In this document: one piece after another, positions 25,718 through 34,889 of the stretch
How positions within the stretch are numbered: position 1 is the first letter of the stretch
Layout: every line of letters begins with the position of its first letter
NCBI RefSeq assembly: GCF_902498915.1
Contig: NZ_CABVLQ010000001.1
DNA from: Escherichia ruysiae
GTDB lineage: Bacteria > Pseudomonadota > Gammaproteobacteria > Enterobacterales > Enterobacteriaceae
DNA: 64,000 nt
Direction: 5' to 3' (one strand)
Notes under the pieces: model-generated
Database searches by the model: none
What the model was told of the DNA's origin: nothing
The model's input: the letters and a program-made list of their open reading frames with translations, nothing else
Made by a program: the position numbers and the translations under genes

Positions 25718-26569
25718 TTAACCCTGGTATGCAGCCAGCATTTCCTGTGCTGCGAGTTTACCCAGCGCATTCGCTGCAAAAGGACTGTCGCCGGTGAGAA
25801 GTTTACGATCCTTATGTACCCGGCCGGTAATATCATCATTGATGATATTCATTCCCATTTTCTTCAGTTCTTCACCAAAGTACCAGGTCAGATGGCCAGG
25901 CATATAGCCAATATCTGGCGTTTGTTTGTCTGCGGCGTCAGGGAACGCACAAATGGAATAACCGTTCAGCGGGTTATCACCATGACGAAGTGCCAGAAAC
26001 GCAGCCGGACCATGGCAGAGAGAGATAACAAAACGGTCATTTTCAACTGCCCATTGTAGAGCGGTTGCAACTTCTTTGCTTTCCGGTAAGCCAATGAGAG
26101 CGCCATGACCGCCGGGAACAAAAATTGCTGCGTACTCGCTGTCTGCGTTTAAGTTGGCGACAATATCCGCTAATTTCTTCGGATTGCGGAACAAAGATTT
26201 GTGTTGCTCAAAGAATGGCATCACTTTTTCATCTTTGTGCGGCATAGCCCAGTATTCAAACTTCGTCATCAGGCCGGAGATGGTCGCAACTTCGAACTCG
26301 AAACCTGCTGCATACAGGTGATACAGCGGCAGCAACGTTTCAATCGGATGGTTGCCCGTAGAGAACAGTTTACCGTTATCGGTCGGCAGATAACGTTCGT
26401 CAGCGGCGATCACCAGAATTTTGTGCTTGCCGCTATACGGTTTTGGATAGTCCACTCCATCAAGATCAGATACCGGGCTGGTATACTGACTAAGCGAAAA
26501 TTCTGAAGGGAAGAACGCATTATCTTCAGCAATATCGATCTGCGGATTCTTACTTGTTTGAACAGTCAT
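25718..26569 (-). CDS. hchA: HchA (Hsp31), holdase chaperone / glyoxalase III
   Basis: A DJ-1/PfpI-family protein of 283 residues that acts as heat- and acid-stress chaperone, detoxifies methylglyoxal without cofactor, and is reported to deglycate proteins. The catalytic pair Cys185-His186 in SLCHGPAAFLALRHG and the partner Glu77 are at the standard positions. Zinc-site residues His86-type are less certain because that stretch reads YHLYAAGFEFE. Upstream lies a long non-coding region. Confidence 0.96.
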   Translation of the reverse strand: MTVQTSKNPQIDIAEDNAFFPSEFSLSQYTSPVSDLDGVDYPKPYSGKHKILVIAADERYLPTDNGKLFSTGNHPIETLLPLYHLYAAGFEFEVATISGLMTKFEYWAMPHKDEKVMPFFEQHKSLFRNPKKLADIVANLNADSEYAAIFVPGGHGALIGLPESKEVATALQWAVENDRFVISLCHGPAAFLALRHGDNPLNGYSICAFPDAADKQTPDIGYMPGHLTWYFGEELKKMGMNIINDDITGRVHKDRKLLTGDSPFAANALGKLAAQEMLAAYQG

Positions 26570-27140
26570 AGTGTATTCCTTATTGTAACTTAGGTAGGTT
26601 AGTCACTATATTCGCGACTGAGCTGGGTGCTATATTTAACCAGGAGCGTAAAATGAGTCAATATACCGAAAGCGGTAGGAGAGTATGTTAAATATGGTTG
26701 GGTAAATACACAGCTATTATCGAATAGTGATCTCACCGATTCCACCTTATTTGCAATAAAAACTCAAAGCGTAGCAATATATTGTAGTCCATTTTTCAGA
26801 AAAGATGAGATTGCATATCCTCGTTACAGAGGGGGAGTGCAAAATTCGTAAATGAGATTTTTAGCAAAAAAATAATGATTAAACTGCCCTGTAAGGCCGT
26901 GAATCGCGAAAAAATGATGATCCAGATTAAGGTTTAACTGATGGCAGATATGATTAATTACATGGCATCAGATGTGCTAATTACAGGAGCTGCCTGGAGT
27001 TGCTCTGCCAGGAGTGGCCAAGGCGCAGCTGATTTAATGTGCCCAATGATGCTGTATTTATGGCGTAAGTATAAAATTTAACAGATAAATTAATTATAAC
27101 GTAAATTCTTTTTATATTCAGATGTTTTCAGGGATTTTCT
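26570..27140. other. 571-base non-coding region upstream of hchA and the UspA-like gene
   Basis: Separates divergent hchA and the UspA-like gene and must contain their promoters. It is AT-rich, with many in-frame stops, and I find no gene, tRNA or repeat array. In K-12 yedV-yedW and hiuH lie on this side of hchA; no trace is seen. Confidence 0.5.
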
Positions 27141-27545
27141 ATGTACCGAAATATTGTTATTCCGGTGAATGTCTTTTCCCGGGATGATAGAGAGCAAGCA
27201 TTTTATCATGCGCAATTTTTCGCCAACGTTTCATCAGGGCATGTTCATTTGCTTGGCTTTATACCGGAGTATGTAAGGATACTGGAGCGGGGATATGTTT
27301 CTGACATGCATCGTTTGGAATATGTGCTACGTGATCAGGCTTTGCGCCGTTTAGCTACACTGGCAGAACAGTTGGTTTTGCCTGAAGGGTTTATCCATAC
27401 CTATGTTTATCTTGGGACTCTTCCGGAAGGGGTGAAGGAACTGGCTGAACAGCAACTGGAAGATGTTATTGTGCTGGGAGCTACTCAGGAATTGGGTTTT
27501 GTCGATATGCTACGGCAGTTTAGCGTGCCGCTGTTGCTGATTTGA
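27141..27545 (+). CDS. UspA-like universal stress family protein
   Basis: A 134-residue protein with the outline of a single UspA domain. It starts MYRNIVIPVNVF (strand 1), has HVHLLGFIPEY (strand 2), and ends DVIVLGATQEL....FSVPLLLI, matching the Usp last strands. The G-x2-G-x9-G(S/T) nucleotide loop is degenerate, so it is probably of the non-ATP-binding class. No signal peptide. I do not recall it from K-12 at this place. Its function is unknown; the name rests on fold-level similarity. Confidence 0.6.
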   Translation: MYRNIVIPVNVFSRDDREQAFYHAQFFANVSSGHVHLLGFIPEYVRILERGYVSDMHRLEYVLRDQALRRLATLAEQLVLPEGFIHTYVYLGTLPEGVKELAEQQLEDVIVLGATQELGFVDMLRQFSVPLLLI

Positions 27546-27547
27546 TG

Positions 27548-27590
27548 ACGATAAAAAAGCCTGAGTTCGATGAGGGACGAACTCAGGCGG
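27548..27590 (-). terminator. terminator of the yedS porin gene
   Basis: GCCTGAGTTCG (27559-27569) and CGAACTCAGGC (27578-27588) form an 11-bp stem. On the minus strand it is followed by TTTTTT (complement of 27553-27558), so it ends the porin transcript. It may also stop the converging UspA-like transcript. Confidence 0.8.
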
Positions 27591-27632
27591 GTATTAGGTT
27601 TTTACAGTAACACGCCGAGGCGCGTTGGCTGA

Positions 27633-28847
27633 TTAGAACTGGTAGACTAAGCCTACAGCAACGATATCATCGGTCGCGATGCCATTGTTTGCGTAGAAGT
27701 CATCATCGTTGTCCAGCAGGTTGATTTTGTAATCAACATAGGTGGACATGTTTTTGTTGAAGTAGTAGGTCGCACCGACTTCAACGTATTTAACCAGATC
27801 TTTGTTAGTGTAATGGTAATTACCGTTATCGTACATTTCTTGACCGCCTAAATCCTTACCTTTTGATTGGAGGTAAGCAATTGACGGACGCAGACCGAAA
27901 TCGAACTGGTACTGGGCAACAATTTCAAAGTTCTGAGTTTTGTTAGCGATACCACCGCCGCCAAGTTTCCCATCAGTTGAGCGAGATTTGCTGCTACCAT
28001 AGGCTGTCATGTTACGAGTTTCAGCATACATTGCTGCTAAATATACATTGTTTGCATCGTATTTAGCACCGACAGTCCATGCTTCTGCAGTGCCACCACC
28101 AGCATAACTATTGCCATAGAAATGATTGCCATCTCCATACCCGCTAGCAGCTTGGCTATTGGAACGGTCAGAATTAGAGTAAGCAGCACCCAGACTTAAA
28201 CCAAAGTCGAAGTCATAGGAAGTTGACATACCGAAACCATCGCCATTTTCTTTAGCAAGGCTACGGCCATCCCCGCTGCCAGAGCCTTCTTGGCCAAAGA
28301 GACCGTCACTGCCACTTTCATTATTACTCTGATATTGCAGAGCAAAGTTCAGACCATCAACCTGACCGAAGAAGCCATTGTTACGGTAGGTTGCTACACC
28401 ATTGGTACGGCCGTTCATGAAGTTGTCGGCGCCAGCATAAGTATCGCCACCAAATTCAGGCAGCATATCGGTCCACGCTTCGATATCATACACAACACCG
28501 TAGTTACGACCGTAGTCGAAAGTACCGTTCTGACCGAAACCTAAACCAGCGAACGCCAGACGGGTTGCTGAGTTATCACCGTCACCTTCAGTACCATTTG
28601 CTTGCAGGTTGTATTCCCACTGACCGTAACCAGTAAACTGGTCAGCGATCTGAGTTTCGCCTTTGAAACCGATACGGGCATATGACATGTCGCCATCAGC
28701 GCCCGAGTTGTCAGAAAAATAGTGTAGACCCGCTACTTTTCCGTAGAAATCCAGTTTATTACCATCTTTATTATAGACTTCAGCCGCATTTGCTGCGCCA
28801 GCAACTAATAACGCCGGGACCAGCATTGCCAGAACTTTTCTTTTCAT
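27633..28847 (-). CDS. yedS: YedS, general outer-membrane porin (OmpC/OmpS family), intact
   Basis: A 404-residue trimeric porin with a 21-residue signal peptide (MKRKVLAMLVPALLVAGAANA) and mature start AEVYNKDGNKLDFYGKV. The chain ends in Phe (GLVYQF), as needed for BAM recognition. The GRNYGVVYDIEAWTDMLPEFGGDTYAGADN loop 3 constriction segment is present. In K-12 the gene at this site (yedS) is broken; here the frame is whole. Loops around residues 190-250 are rich in Gly, Ser and Asp. ATG 28847 fits the signal peptide; a longer frame to 28916 does not. Confidence 0.88.
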   Translation of the reverse strand: MKRKVLAMLVPALLVAGAANAAEVYNKDGNKLDFYGKVAGLHYFSDNSGADGDMSYARIGFKGETQIADQFTGYGQWEYNLQANGTEGDGDNSATRLAFAGLGFGQNGTFDYGRNYGVVYDIEAWTDMLPEFGGDTYAGADNFMNGRTNGVATYRNNGFFGQVDGLNFALQYQSNNESGSDGLFGQEGSGSGDGRSLAKENGDGFGMSTSYDFDFGLSLGAAYSNSDRSNSQAASGYGDGNHFYGNSYAGGGTAEAWTVGAKYDANNVYLAAMYAETRNMTAYGSSKSRSTDGKLGGGGIANKTQNFEIVAQYQFDFGLRPSIAYLQSKGKDLGGQEMYDNGNYHYTNKDLVKYVEVGATYYFNKNMSTYVDYKINLLDNDDDFYANNGIATDDIVAVGLVYQF

Positions 28848-29157
28848 TATGTATTCCCTTGTGATTATAATCTTCATGAATATAAAAATAAGTGCCGTTA
28901 TCCAAAAAAAGCACATTTGGATACTATTCTATGAAGTTCATTTTATTTTAAGAAATACATGTAACAAGTGTATTTAAAAGATTTCAAAATGTTTCTAATC
29001 TATTTAATATAATTCACGATTATGAGTTAAAACCACAAATATTCATGGTATTTATGGTTTTATATCAAATATTTATTGGTTTTGGATAAGAATGGATTGC
29101 GTCAATGATTGTTTCGCTAAAAATCGTGTGTGATCTTGCGCACATTATAAAACGACA

Positions 29158-29243
29158 TAAAAAAAGCCGGCATCATGCCGGCTCAAAAATATAAACAAGA
29201 CGATAAAAGGCTAATAACGGAGTTATCATGACACAGAAAACAA
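29158..29243 (-). ncRNA. rseX: RseX small RNA
   Basis: In K-12 the Hfq-dependent sRNA gene rseX lies between yedR (drpB) and yedS, in the porin direction; this matches that spot and strand. The minus strand carries a terminator hairpin (AGCCGGCATGATGCCGGCT, 29166-29184) followed by seven T, and a TTATAC -10 element near 29249-29254. RseX is known to lower ompA and ompC expression. The 5' end given is an estimate from the -10. Confidence 0.7.
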
Positions 29244-29474
29244 AAAAGGTATAATTGTATTCCTCGCTGATATATTGAATTAGTGAATTAATAAAACTAC
29301 GATCAAAGTTAAATAAAATTTTTAATAGCTGTTTTTCCAGTAATTATTGCCATTGAACAAAAATCATCTATTTGTTCAAAAAATGAATGAGACTTGACTG
29401 GCTCAACCGATGTGGAAAAATGTGACTTTCATCACATAATAGGATCAGGTCTTAATTTTCCGGGTTATCTCAAA

Positions 29475-29777
29475 ATGGAGCATGGTTCGACAACAATGGA
29501 AGAAAGACTCTCTCGCAGCCCTGGCGGCAAACTGGCTTTGTGGGCTTTCTATACATGGTGTGGCTATTTTGTCTGGGTGATGGCGCGTTACATCTGGGTA
29601 ATGAGTCGGATCCCCGATGCCCCCGTGTCAGGATTTGAAAGTGATTTAGGTTCAACTGCGGGAAAGTGGTTAGGTGCGTTAGTGGGATTTTTATTTATGG
29701 CTATGGTCGGGGCATTGTTAGGTGGTATTGCCTGGTACACCCGACCACGGCCTGCGCGAAGCAGACGCTATGAGTAA
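29475..29777 (+). CDS. drpB: DrpB (YedR), small inner-membrane division protein
   Basis: A 100-residue protein with two hydrophobic spans (LALWAFYTWCGYFVWVMARYIWVM and WLGALVGFLFMAMVGALLGGIAW). In E. coli DrpB localises to the septal ring and supports division when FtsEX is compromised. The frame runs upstream to 29394, but ATG 29475 gives the K-12 length; ATG 29496 (MEER) is another possible start. Confidence 0.85.
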   Translation: MEHGSTTMEERLSRSPGGKLALWAFYTWCGYFVWVMARYIWVMSRIPDAPVSGFESDLGSTAGKWLGALVGFLFMAMVGALLGGIAWYTRPRPARSRRYE

Positions 29778-29816
29778 AAACTGCTAAGGTTGCGCCCCTT
29801 TGGCAGCGGAGCGCGT

Positions 29817-30512
29817 ATGAACTTACAACACTGGCAGGCACAATTTGAACGTTGGTTGAAAAACCATCATACACACCAGGACGCGGCTCATGACCTGTGT
29901 CATTTTCGTCGCGTCTGGGCGACAGCGCAGAAACTGGCGGCAGATGAAGACGTCGATATGCTGGTCATTTTAACCGCCTGTTATTTTCATGATGTCGTGA
30001 GTCTGGCGAAAAATCATCCGCAACGGCAGCGTTCCTCTTTACTGGCGGCAGAAGAAACGCGTCGCATTTTAAGTGCGGAATTTGCTGATTTTCCGTCAGA
30101 GAAAATAGACGCCATTTGCCATGCCATCGCGGCACACAGTTTCAGTGCGCAAATTACGCCTTTAACGGTGGAAGCCAAAATCGTGCAGGATGCAGACAGG
30201 CTGGAAGCATTAGGTGCGATAGGTCTGGCGCGCGTGTTTGCTGTTTCAGGTTCATTGGGGATGGCGCTATTTGACGGTGAAGATCCGTTCGCGCAACGTC
30301 GCCCACTCGATGATAAACGCTACGCGCTGGATCATTTCCAGACGAAGTTGCTGAAACTACCGCAAACTATGCAAACGGCAAAAGGTAAACTGCTGGCACA
30401 ACATAACGCCCGTTTTCTGGTGGAGTTTATGGCTAAGCTCAGTGCCGAACTGGCGGGCGAGAATGAAGGTGTGGATCATACGGTGATTGATGCGTTTTCG
30501 CCGGTTGACTGA
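29817..30512 (+). CDS. yedJ: YedJ, HD-domain phosphohydrolase
   Basis: A 231-residue HD-superfamily hydrolase. Metal ligands are visible as His-Asp in TACYFHDVVSLAKNHP and as HAIAAHSFSAQ and QDADRLEALGAIG. The natural substrate is unknown. ATG 29817 follows GCGGAGCG and gives the expected length; the longer TTG frame is not used. Between drpB and dcm in the same direction. Confidence 0.9.
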   Translation: MNLQHWQAQFERWLKNHHTHQDAAHDLCHFRRVWATAQKLAADEDVDMLVILTACYFHDVVSLAKNHPQRQRSSLLAAEETRRILSAEFADFPSEKIDAICHAIAAHSFSAQITPLTVEAKIVQDADRLEALGAIGLARVFAVSGSLGMALFDGEDPFAQRRPLDDKRYALDHFQTKLLKLPQTMQTAKGKLLAQHNARFLVEFMAKLSAELAGENEGVDHTVIDAFSPVD

Positions 30513-30578
30513 CCGCGTAGCCCTAAACAGAAGTAATTATGTTAACCTGTCGGCCATCTCAGATGGCCGGTTAAATCT

Positions 30579-31997
30579 ATGCAGGAAAATATATCAGTAA
30601 CCGATTCATACAGCACCGGGAATGCCGCACAGGCAATGCTGGAGAAACTGCTGCAAATTTATGATGTAAAAACGCTGGTAGCGCAACTTAATAGCGTGGG
30701 AGAAAACCACTGGAGTCCGGCGATTTTAAAACGTGCGCTGGCTAACGACTCGGTGTGGCACCGCTTAAGCGAAAAAGAGTTCGCCCATTTGCAAACGTTG
30801 TTACCCAAACCGCCAGCACATCATCCGCATTATACGTTTCGCTTTATCGATCTCTTTGCCGGTATTGGAGGCATCCGTCGCGGTTTTGAATCGATTGGCG
30901 GTCAGTGTGTATTTACCAGCGAGTGGAATAAACATGCGGTGCGCACCTACAAAGCTAACCATTATTGCGACCCGGCGACGCATCACTTTAATGAAGATAT
31001 CCGCGACATCACTCTGAGCCATAAAGAGGGTGTGAGCGATGAAGTGGCGGCAGAACATATTCGTCAGCACATTCCTGAACATGATGTTTTATTGGCCGGT
31101 TTTCCTTGCCAGCCGTTTTCACTGGCTGGCGTATCGAAAAAGAACTCACTTGGTCGTGCGCACGGTTTCGCTTGCGATACCCAGGGCACGCTGTTCTTTG
31201 ATGTAGTGCGTATCATCAATGCCCGTCGTCCGGCGATTTTTGTTCTCGAAAACGTCAAAAACCTGAAAAGCCACGACCAGGGCAAAACATTCCGTATCAT
31301 CATGCAGACGCTGGATGAACTGGGCTATGACGTGGCCGATGCCGAAGATAATGGCCCGGACGATCCGAAAATCATCGACGGCAAACATTTTCTGCCGCAG
31401 CACCGAGAGCGCATCGTGCTGGTGGGCTTTCGTCGCGATCTGAATTTGAAAACAGATTTCACCTTGCGGGATATTAGTGACTGCTATCCGGCACAACGTA
31501 TTACGCTGGCGCAGTTACTGGACCCGGTTGTCGAAGCAAAATATATCCTGACGCCGGTGCTGTGGAAGTACCTCTATCGCTATGCGAAAAAACATCAGGC
31601 GCGCGGTAACGGCTTTGGTTACGGAATGGTTTATCCGGACAACCCGCAGAGTGTTACGCGTACGCTTTCTGCCCGTTATTACAAAGATGGTGCGGAAATT
31701 TTAATCGATCGCGGCTGGGATATGGCGACAGGTGAGAAAGACTTTGACGATCCGCAGAATCAGCAACATCGTCCACGTCGGTTAACGCCTCGAGAATGCG
31801 CACGCTTGATGGGCTTTGAAGCACCCCATGAAGCAAAATTTCGTATTCCGGTTTCTGACACTCAGGCCTATCGCCAGTTCGGCAACTCGGTGGTAGTACC
31901 GGTATTTGCTGCAGTGGCAAAATTGCTTGAGCCAAAAATCAAACAGGCGGTGGCGTTGCGTCAGCAAGAGGTACAACATGGCCGACGTTCACGATAA
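30579..31997 (+). CDS. dcm: Dcm, DNA-cytosine methyltransferase (CCWGG)
   Basis: Methylates the inner cytosine of CCWGG. 472 residues. The SAM-binding FIDLFAGIGGIRRGFE starts near residue 89. The catalytic GFPCQPFS has Cys177. ENVKNL and the QRRERI-equivalent QHRERIVLVGFRR follow, and the target-recognition region precedes the C-terminal RQFGNSVVVPVF. All canonical C5-methylase motifs are present in order. Overlaps vsr by 20 bases. Confidence 0.97.
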   Translation: MQENISVTDSYSTGNAAQAMLEKLLQIYDVKTLVAQLNSVGENHWSPAILKRALANDSVWHRLSEKEFAHLQTLLPKPPAHHPHYTFRFIDLFAGIGGIRRGFESIGGQCVFTSEWNKHAVRTYKANHYCDPATHHFNEDIRDITLSHKEGVSDEVAAEHIRQHIPEHDVLLAGFPCQPFSLAGVSKKNSLGRAHGFACDTQGTLFFDVVRIINARRPAIFVLENVKNLKSHDQGKTFRIIMQTLDELGYDVADAEDNGPDDPKIIDGKHFLPQHRERIVLVGFRRDLNLKTDFTLRDISDCYPAQRITLAQLLDPVVEAKYILTPVLWKYLYRYAKKHQARGNGFGYGMVYPDNPQSVTRTLSARYYKDGAEILIDRGWDMATGEKDFDDPQNQQHRPRRLTPRECARLMGFEAPHEAKFRIPVSDTQAYRQFGNSVVVPVFAAVAKLLEPKIKQAVALRQQEVQHGRRSR

Positions 31998-32448
31998 GGC
32001 CACGCGTAGCAAAAATATGCGCGCGATTGCCACGCGCGATACGGCAATCGAGAAACGTCTCGCCAGCTTATTAACCGGGCAGGGGCTGGCGTTTCGTGTT
32101 CAGGATGCCAGCCTGCCCGGACGCCCGGATTTTGTCCTCGATGAGTATCGCTGTGTAATATTTACACATGGCTGTTTCTGGCATCATCATCACTGTTATC
32201 TGTTTAAAGTGCCTGCTACACGCACTGAGTTCTGGCTGGAGAAGATTGGCAAAAATGTAACGCGTGACAAGCGGGACATTAGCCGCTTACAGGAATCAGG
32301 TTGGCGTGTATTGATTGTCTGGGAGTGTGCGTTACGCGGACGGGAGAAATTGACCGATGCGGCGCTTGCCGAGCGTCTGGAAGAGTGGATCTGCGGCGAG
32401 GGCGCCAGCGCGCAGATCGACACTCTGGGGATTCATTTACTCGCGTGA
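31978..32448 (+). CDS. vsr: Vsr, very short patch repair T:G mismatch endonuclease
   Basis: Nicks next to T:G mismatches that arise when Dcm-methylated cytosine deaminates, steering repair back to C:G. 156 residues from ATG 31978, with N-terminal DKATRSKNMRAIATRDTAIE and the PGRPDFVLDEYRCVIFTHGCFWHHHHC core that holds the catalytic aspartate and zinc ligands. The start lies inside dcm in another frame. Its 3' end overlaps the converging yedA by 12 bases. Confidence 0.96.
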   Translation: MADVHDKATRSKNMRAIATRDTAIEKRLASLLTGQGLAFRVQDASLPGRPDFVLDEYRCVIFTHGCFWHHHHCYLFKVPATRTEFWLEKIGKNVTRDKRDISRLQESGWRVLIVWECALRGREKLTDAALAERLEEWICGEGASAQIDTLGIHLLA

Positions 32449-33357
32449 TCCATCCTGAATGACTGGCGCGACAATCGGTTTTGCCGGGAAGAGATATTTT
32501 CCCAACGTGACCAGCACCACTGCGAAGACAATCACGCCCAGCGCCAGCCATTCAATCTTCGACAACGTTTCGCCGCCCAGCCCCGTACCCAGCAAGACCG
32601 CGACTACGGGGTTAACGTATGCATAGCTGGTGGCGAGAGCCGGGCTGACATTGCGGATTAAATACATATAAGCATTGATGGCGATGATCGAACCAAACAG
32701 CGCCAGATACCCGACCGCAAGGAAGCCCGAAAGAGAAGGGAGCTTCGCCAGTTTTTCACCTGCAATCATCGACGCGATCATTAACACCACTCCAGCCGCC
32801 AGCATCTCAATGGCGCCCGCCATCATTCCTACTGGTAGGGTAATGCGCGAGCCATAAACCGAACCAAACGCCCAACTCACAGAACCGATCAAAATCAGAA
32901 TCGCTCCCCACGGATTGCCGCTTAAATTACCGCCGCTATTGAGCATGATGATTCCGGCAAGCCCAATGGCGATACCCACCCATTCCAGCTTGCGCGTTTT
33001 AATGCCAAACAGGCGACTGAAACAGAGAGTAAAGAGAGGTACTGTTGCCACCACCACGGCGGCAATGCCGGAAGGAACATTTTGATGTTCAGCCACCGTT
33101 ACCATACCGTTACCGACAGCAAGCAGTAATAAACCAATCAACGCGGCATTAAGCAGGGGACGCAGTGGCGGCAATTTGTGCCCACGCAGCAGTAAAAAGG
33201 CCATTAATAAAATACCGGCAGCCAGAAACCGCACGCCTGCCATCATTAACGGTGGCCAGCTTTCAACCCCAATCCGAATGACAAAATAGGTTGAGCCCCA
33301 AATGATATACAACGCAAACAGCGCGCCAAAAAGCGGTAACAACTGGCGGAAACGCAT
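32437..33357 (-). CDS. yedA: YedA, DMT-superfamily inner-membrane exporter
   Basis: A 306-residue transporter with ten predicted spans arranged as two EamA repeats (LYIIWGSTYFVIRIGVESWPP in the first, GSVSWAFGSVYGSRITL in the second). YedA can supply amino-acid or homoserine efflux when overexpressed; its natural cargo is unknown. Convergent with vsr. Confidence 0.92.
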   Translation of the reverse strand: MRFRQLLPLFGALFALYIIWGSTYFVIRIGVESWPPLMMAGVRFLAAGILLMAFLLLRGHKLPPLRPLLNAALIGLLLLAVGNGMVTVAEHQNVPSGIAAVVVATVPLFTLCFSRLFGIKTRKLEWVGIAIGLAGIIMLNSGGNLSGNPWGAILILIGSVSWAFGSVYGSRITLPVGMMAGAIEMLAAGVVLMIASMIAGEKLAKLPSLSGFLAVGYLALFGSIIAINAYMYLIRNVSPALATSYAYVNPVVAVLLGTGLGGETLSKIEWLALGVIVFAVVLVTLGKYLFPAKPIVAPVIQDGSRE

Positions 33358-33528
33358 AATCCCTCACGATGGAAATAAAAAGGCGGTTCATAGTAAACGT
33401 GAAAATCATTTCGCTGGCGAGAGATATAATTGTGTTTGATTGTTAAAAAAATGTTGACCTGTGAAGCAAGTATCAGCCGGGCCGATTTTGCTTCATACTT
33501 AGCGCGTCAACGATAAAAATGAGAGGGA

Positions 33529-34446
33529 ATGCTTTTGGCCGGGAGTAGTTTACTGACATTGCTCGATGATATCGCCACTTTGCTGGACGATATCTCCGTG
33601 ATGGGCAAGCTGGCGGCGAAGAAAACCGCCGGTGTATTAGGGGATGACTTGTCGCTCAATGCGCAGCAAGTTTCAGGTGTGCGCGCCAATCGGGAGTTGC
33701 CCGTGGTCTGGGGCGTGGCGAAAGGATCGCTTATCAACAAAGTGATTCTGGTGCCGCTGGCGCTGATCATCAGTGCTTTTATCCCGTGGGCGATTACGCC
33801 ACTGTTGATGATTGGTGGCGCATTTCTCTGCTTTGAAGGGGTAGAGAAGGTGCTGCATATGCTGGAGGCGCGTAAGCACAAAGATGATCCGGCGCAAAGT
33901 CAGCAGCGTCTGGAGGCACTGGCGGCGCAAGATCCACTGAAGTTTGAAAAGGACAAAATAAAAGGGGCGATTCGAACCGATTTTATTTTGTCTGCGGAAA
34001 TCGTTGCCATCACGCTGGGGATTGTGGCGGAAGCGCCGTTGCTTAATCAGGTGCTGGTACTTTCAGGGATCGCACTGGTCGTGACCGTGGGTGTTTATGG
34101 TCTGGTGGGTATCATCGTTAAGATTGATGATTTGGGCTACTGGCTGGTGGAAAAATCCAGTACGGTTATGCAAGCGACAGGCAAGGGGTTGTTGATTATT
34201 GCCCCCTGGCTGATGAAAGCGTTATCGATAGTCGGTACGTTGGCGATGTTCCTGGTCGGCGGCGGTATTGTGATACATGGCATCGCGCCGCTGCATCATG
34301 CGATTGAACATTTCGCCGGGCAGCAGAGTGCGCTGGTCGCAATGATATTACCGACTGTTTTAAATCTGATTCTTGGTTTTATCATCGGTGGTATCGTCGT
34401 GTTGGGAGTGAAAACGATAGCGAAATTGCGCGGTCAGGCACATTAA
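33529..34446 (+). CDS. yedI: YedI, DUF808 inner-membrane protein
   Basis: A 305-residue membrane protein of the DUF808 family. N-terminal GSSLLTLLDDIATLLDDISVMGKLAAKKTAGVLGDDL is the family signature; five or more hydrophobic spans follow. Function unknown. The frame starts at ATG 33529 (MLLAGSS), equal to the K-12 length. Confidence 0.9.
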   Translation: MLLAGSSLLTLLDDIATLLDDISVMGKLAAKKTAGVLGDDLSLNAQQVSGVRANRELPVVWGVAKGSLINKVILVPLALIISAFIPWAITPLLMIGGAFLCFEGVEKVLHMLEARKHKDDPAQSQQRLEALAAQDPLKFEKDKIKGAIRTDFILSAEIVAITLGIVAEAPLLNQVLVLSGIALVVTVGVYGLVGIIVKIDDLGYWLVEKSSTVMQATGKGLLIIAPWLMKALSIVGTLAMFLVGGGIVIHGIAPLHHAIEHFAGQQSALVAMILPTVLNLILGFIIGGIVVLGVKTIAKLRGQAH

Positions 34447-34524
34447 TATTCTCATTGGCTATTATGCAAAATTCGCCATTCTCGACTAAGGTGAACAAGT
34501 TTCACTCGAAAAAAGGAGGCGAGT

Positions 34525-34707
34525 ATGAGCTTTGTGGTTAGTGAGGAAGTGACGGTCAAAGAGGGCGGCCCGAAGATGATTGTTACTGGGTATTCCAGCG
34601 GCATGGTTGAGTGTCGGTGGTATGACGGTTACGGTGTCAAACAGGAAGCCTTTCATGAAACTGAGCTTGTTCCGGGGGAGAGGCGTCGTTCGGCGGAAGA
34701 AGCCTGA
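34525..34707 (+). CDS. yodC: YodC, small conserved protein (DUF2158)
   Basis: A 60-residue protein with a short beta-rich core (VTVKEGGPKMIVTG, MVECRWYDG, KQEAFHETELVP) typical of the YodC/DUF2158 family. Function not known. Good ribosome site AAAGGAGG just before ATG. Confidence 0.9.
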   Translation: MSFVVSEEVTVKEGGPKMIVTGYSSGMVECRWYDGYGVKQEAFHETELVPGERRRSAEEA

Positions 34708-34726
34708 AAGCGTATAATTAACACCA

Positions 34727-34800
34727 AGCCGGATAAGGCATTCATGCCGCATCCGGCTGTTGTGCCAATGTCTGCATTGAATGCCTGATGCGCCTTATCA
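34727..34800. repeat. REP/BIME element
   Basis: A REP palindrome GCCGGATAAGGC...GCCGCATCCGGC (34728-34757) is followed by a partial opposite copy TGCCTGATGCGCCTTATCA (34782-34800). It sits in the yodC-dgcQ intergenic space, as typical for enterobacterial REP elements. Confidence 0.85.
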
Positions 34801-34889
34801 TGGCAACATTATAAAATTATTGCTGTTTGGCGGTACGTTATCGCCAGGTTATGCCAGAATCATAAGAAAGCAGGTTGGGAGTCGTCAGG

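Noticed and set aside
26990..27040. Hairpin-like CCTGG/CCAGG stretch upstream of the UspA-like gene
   Set aside because: Only five base pairs, no T-run and no spacing to a start; not distinguishable from chance.
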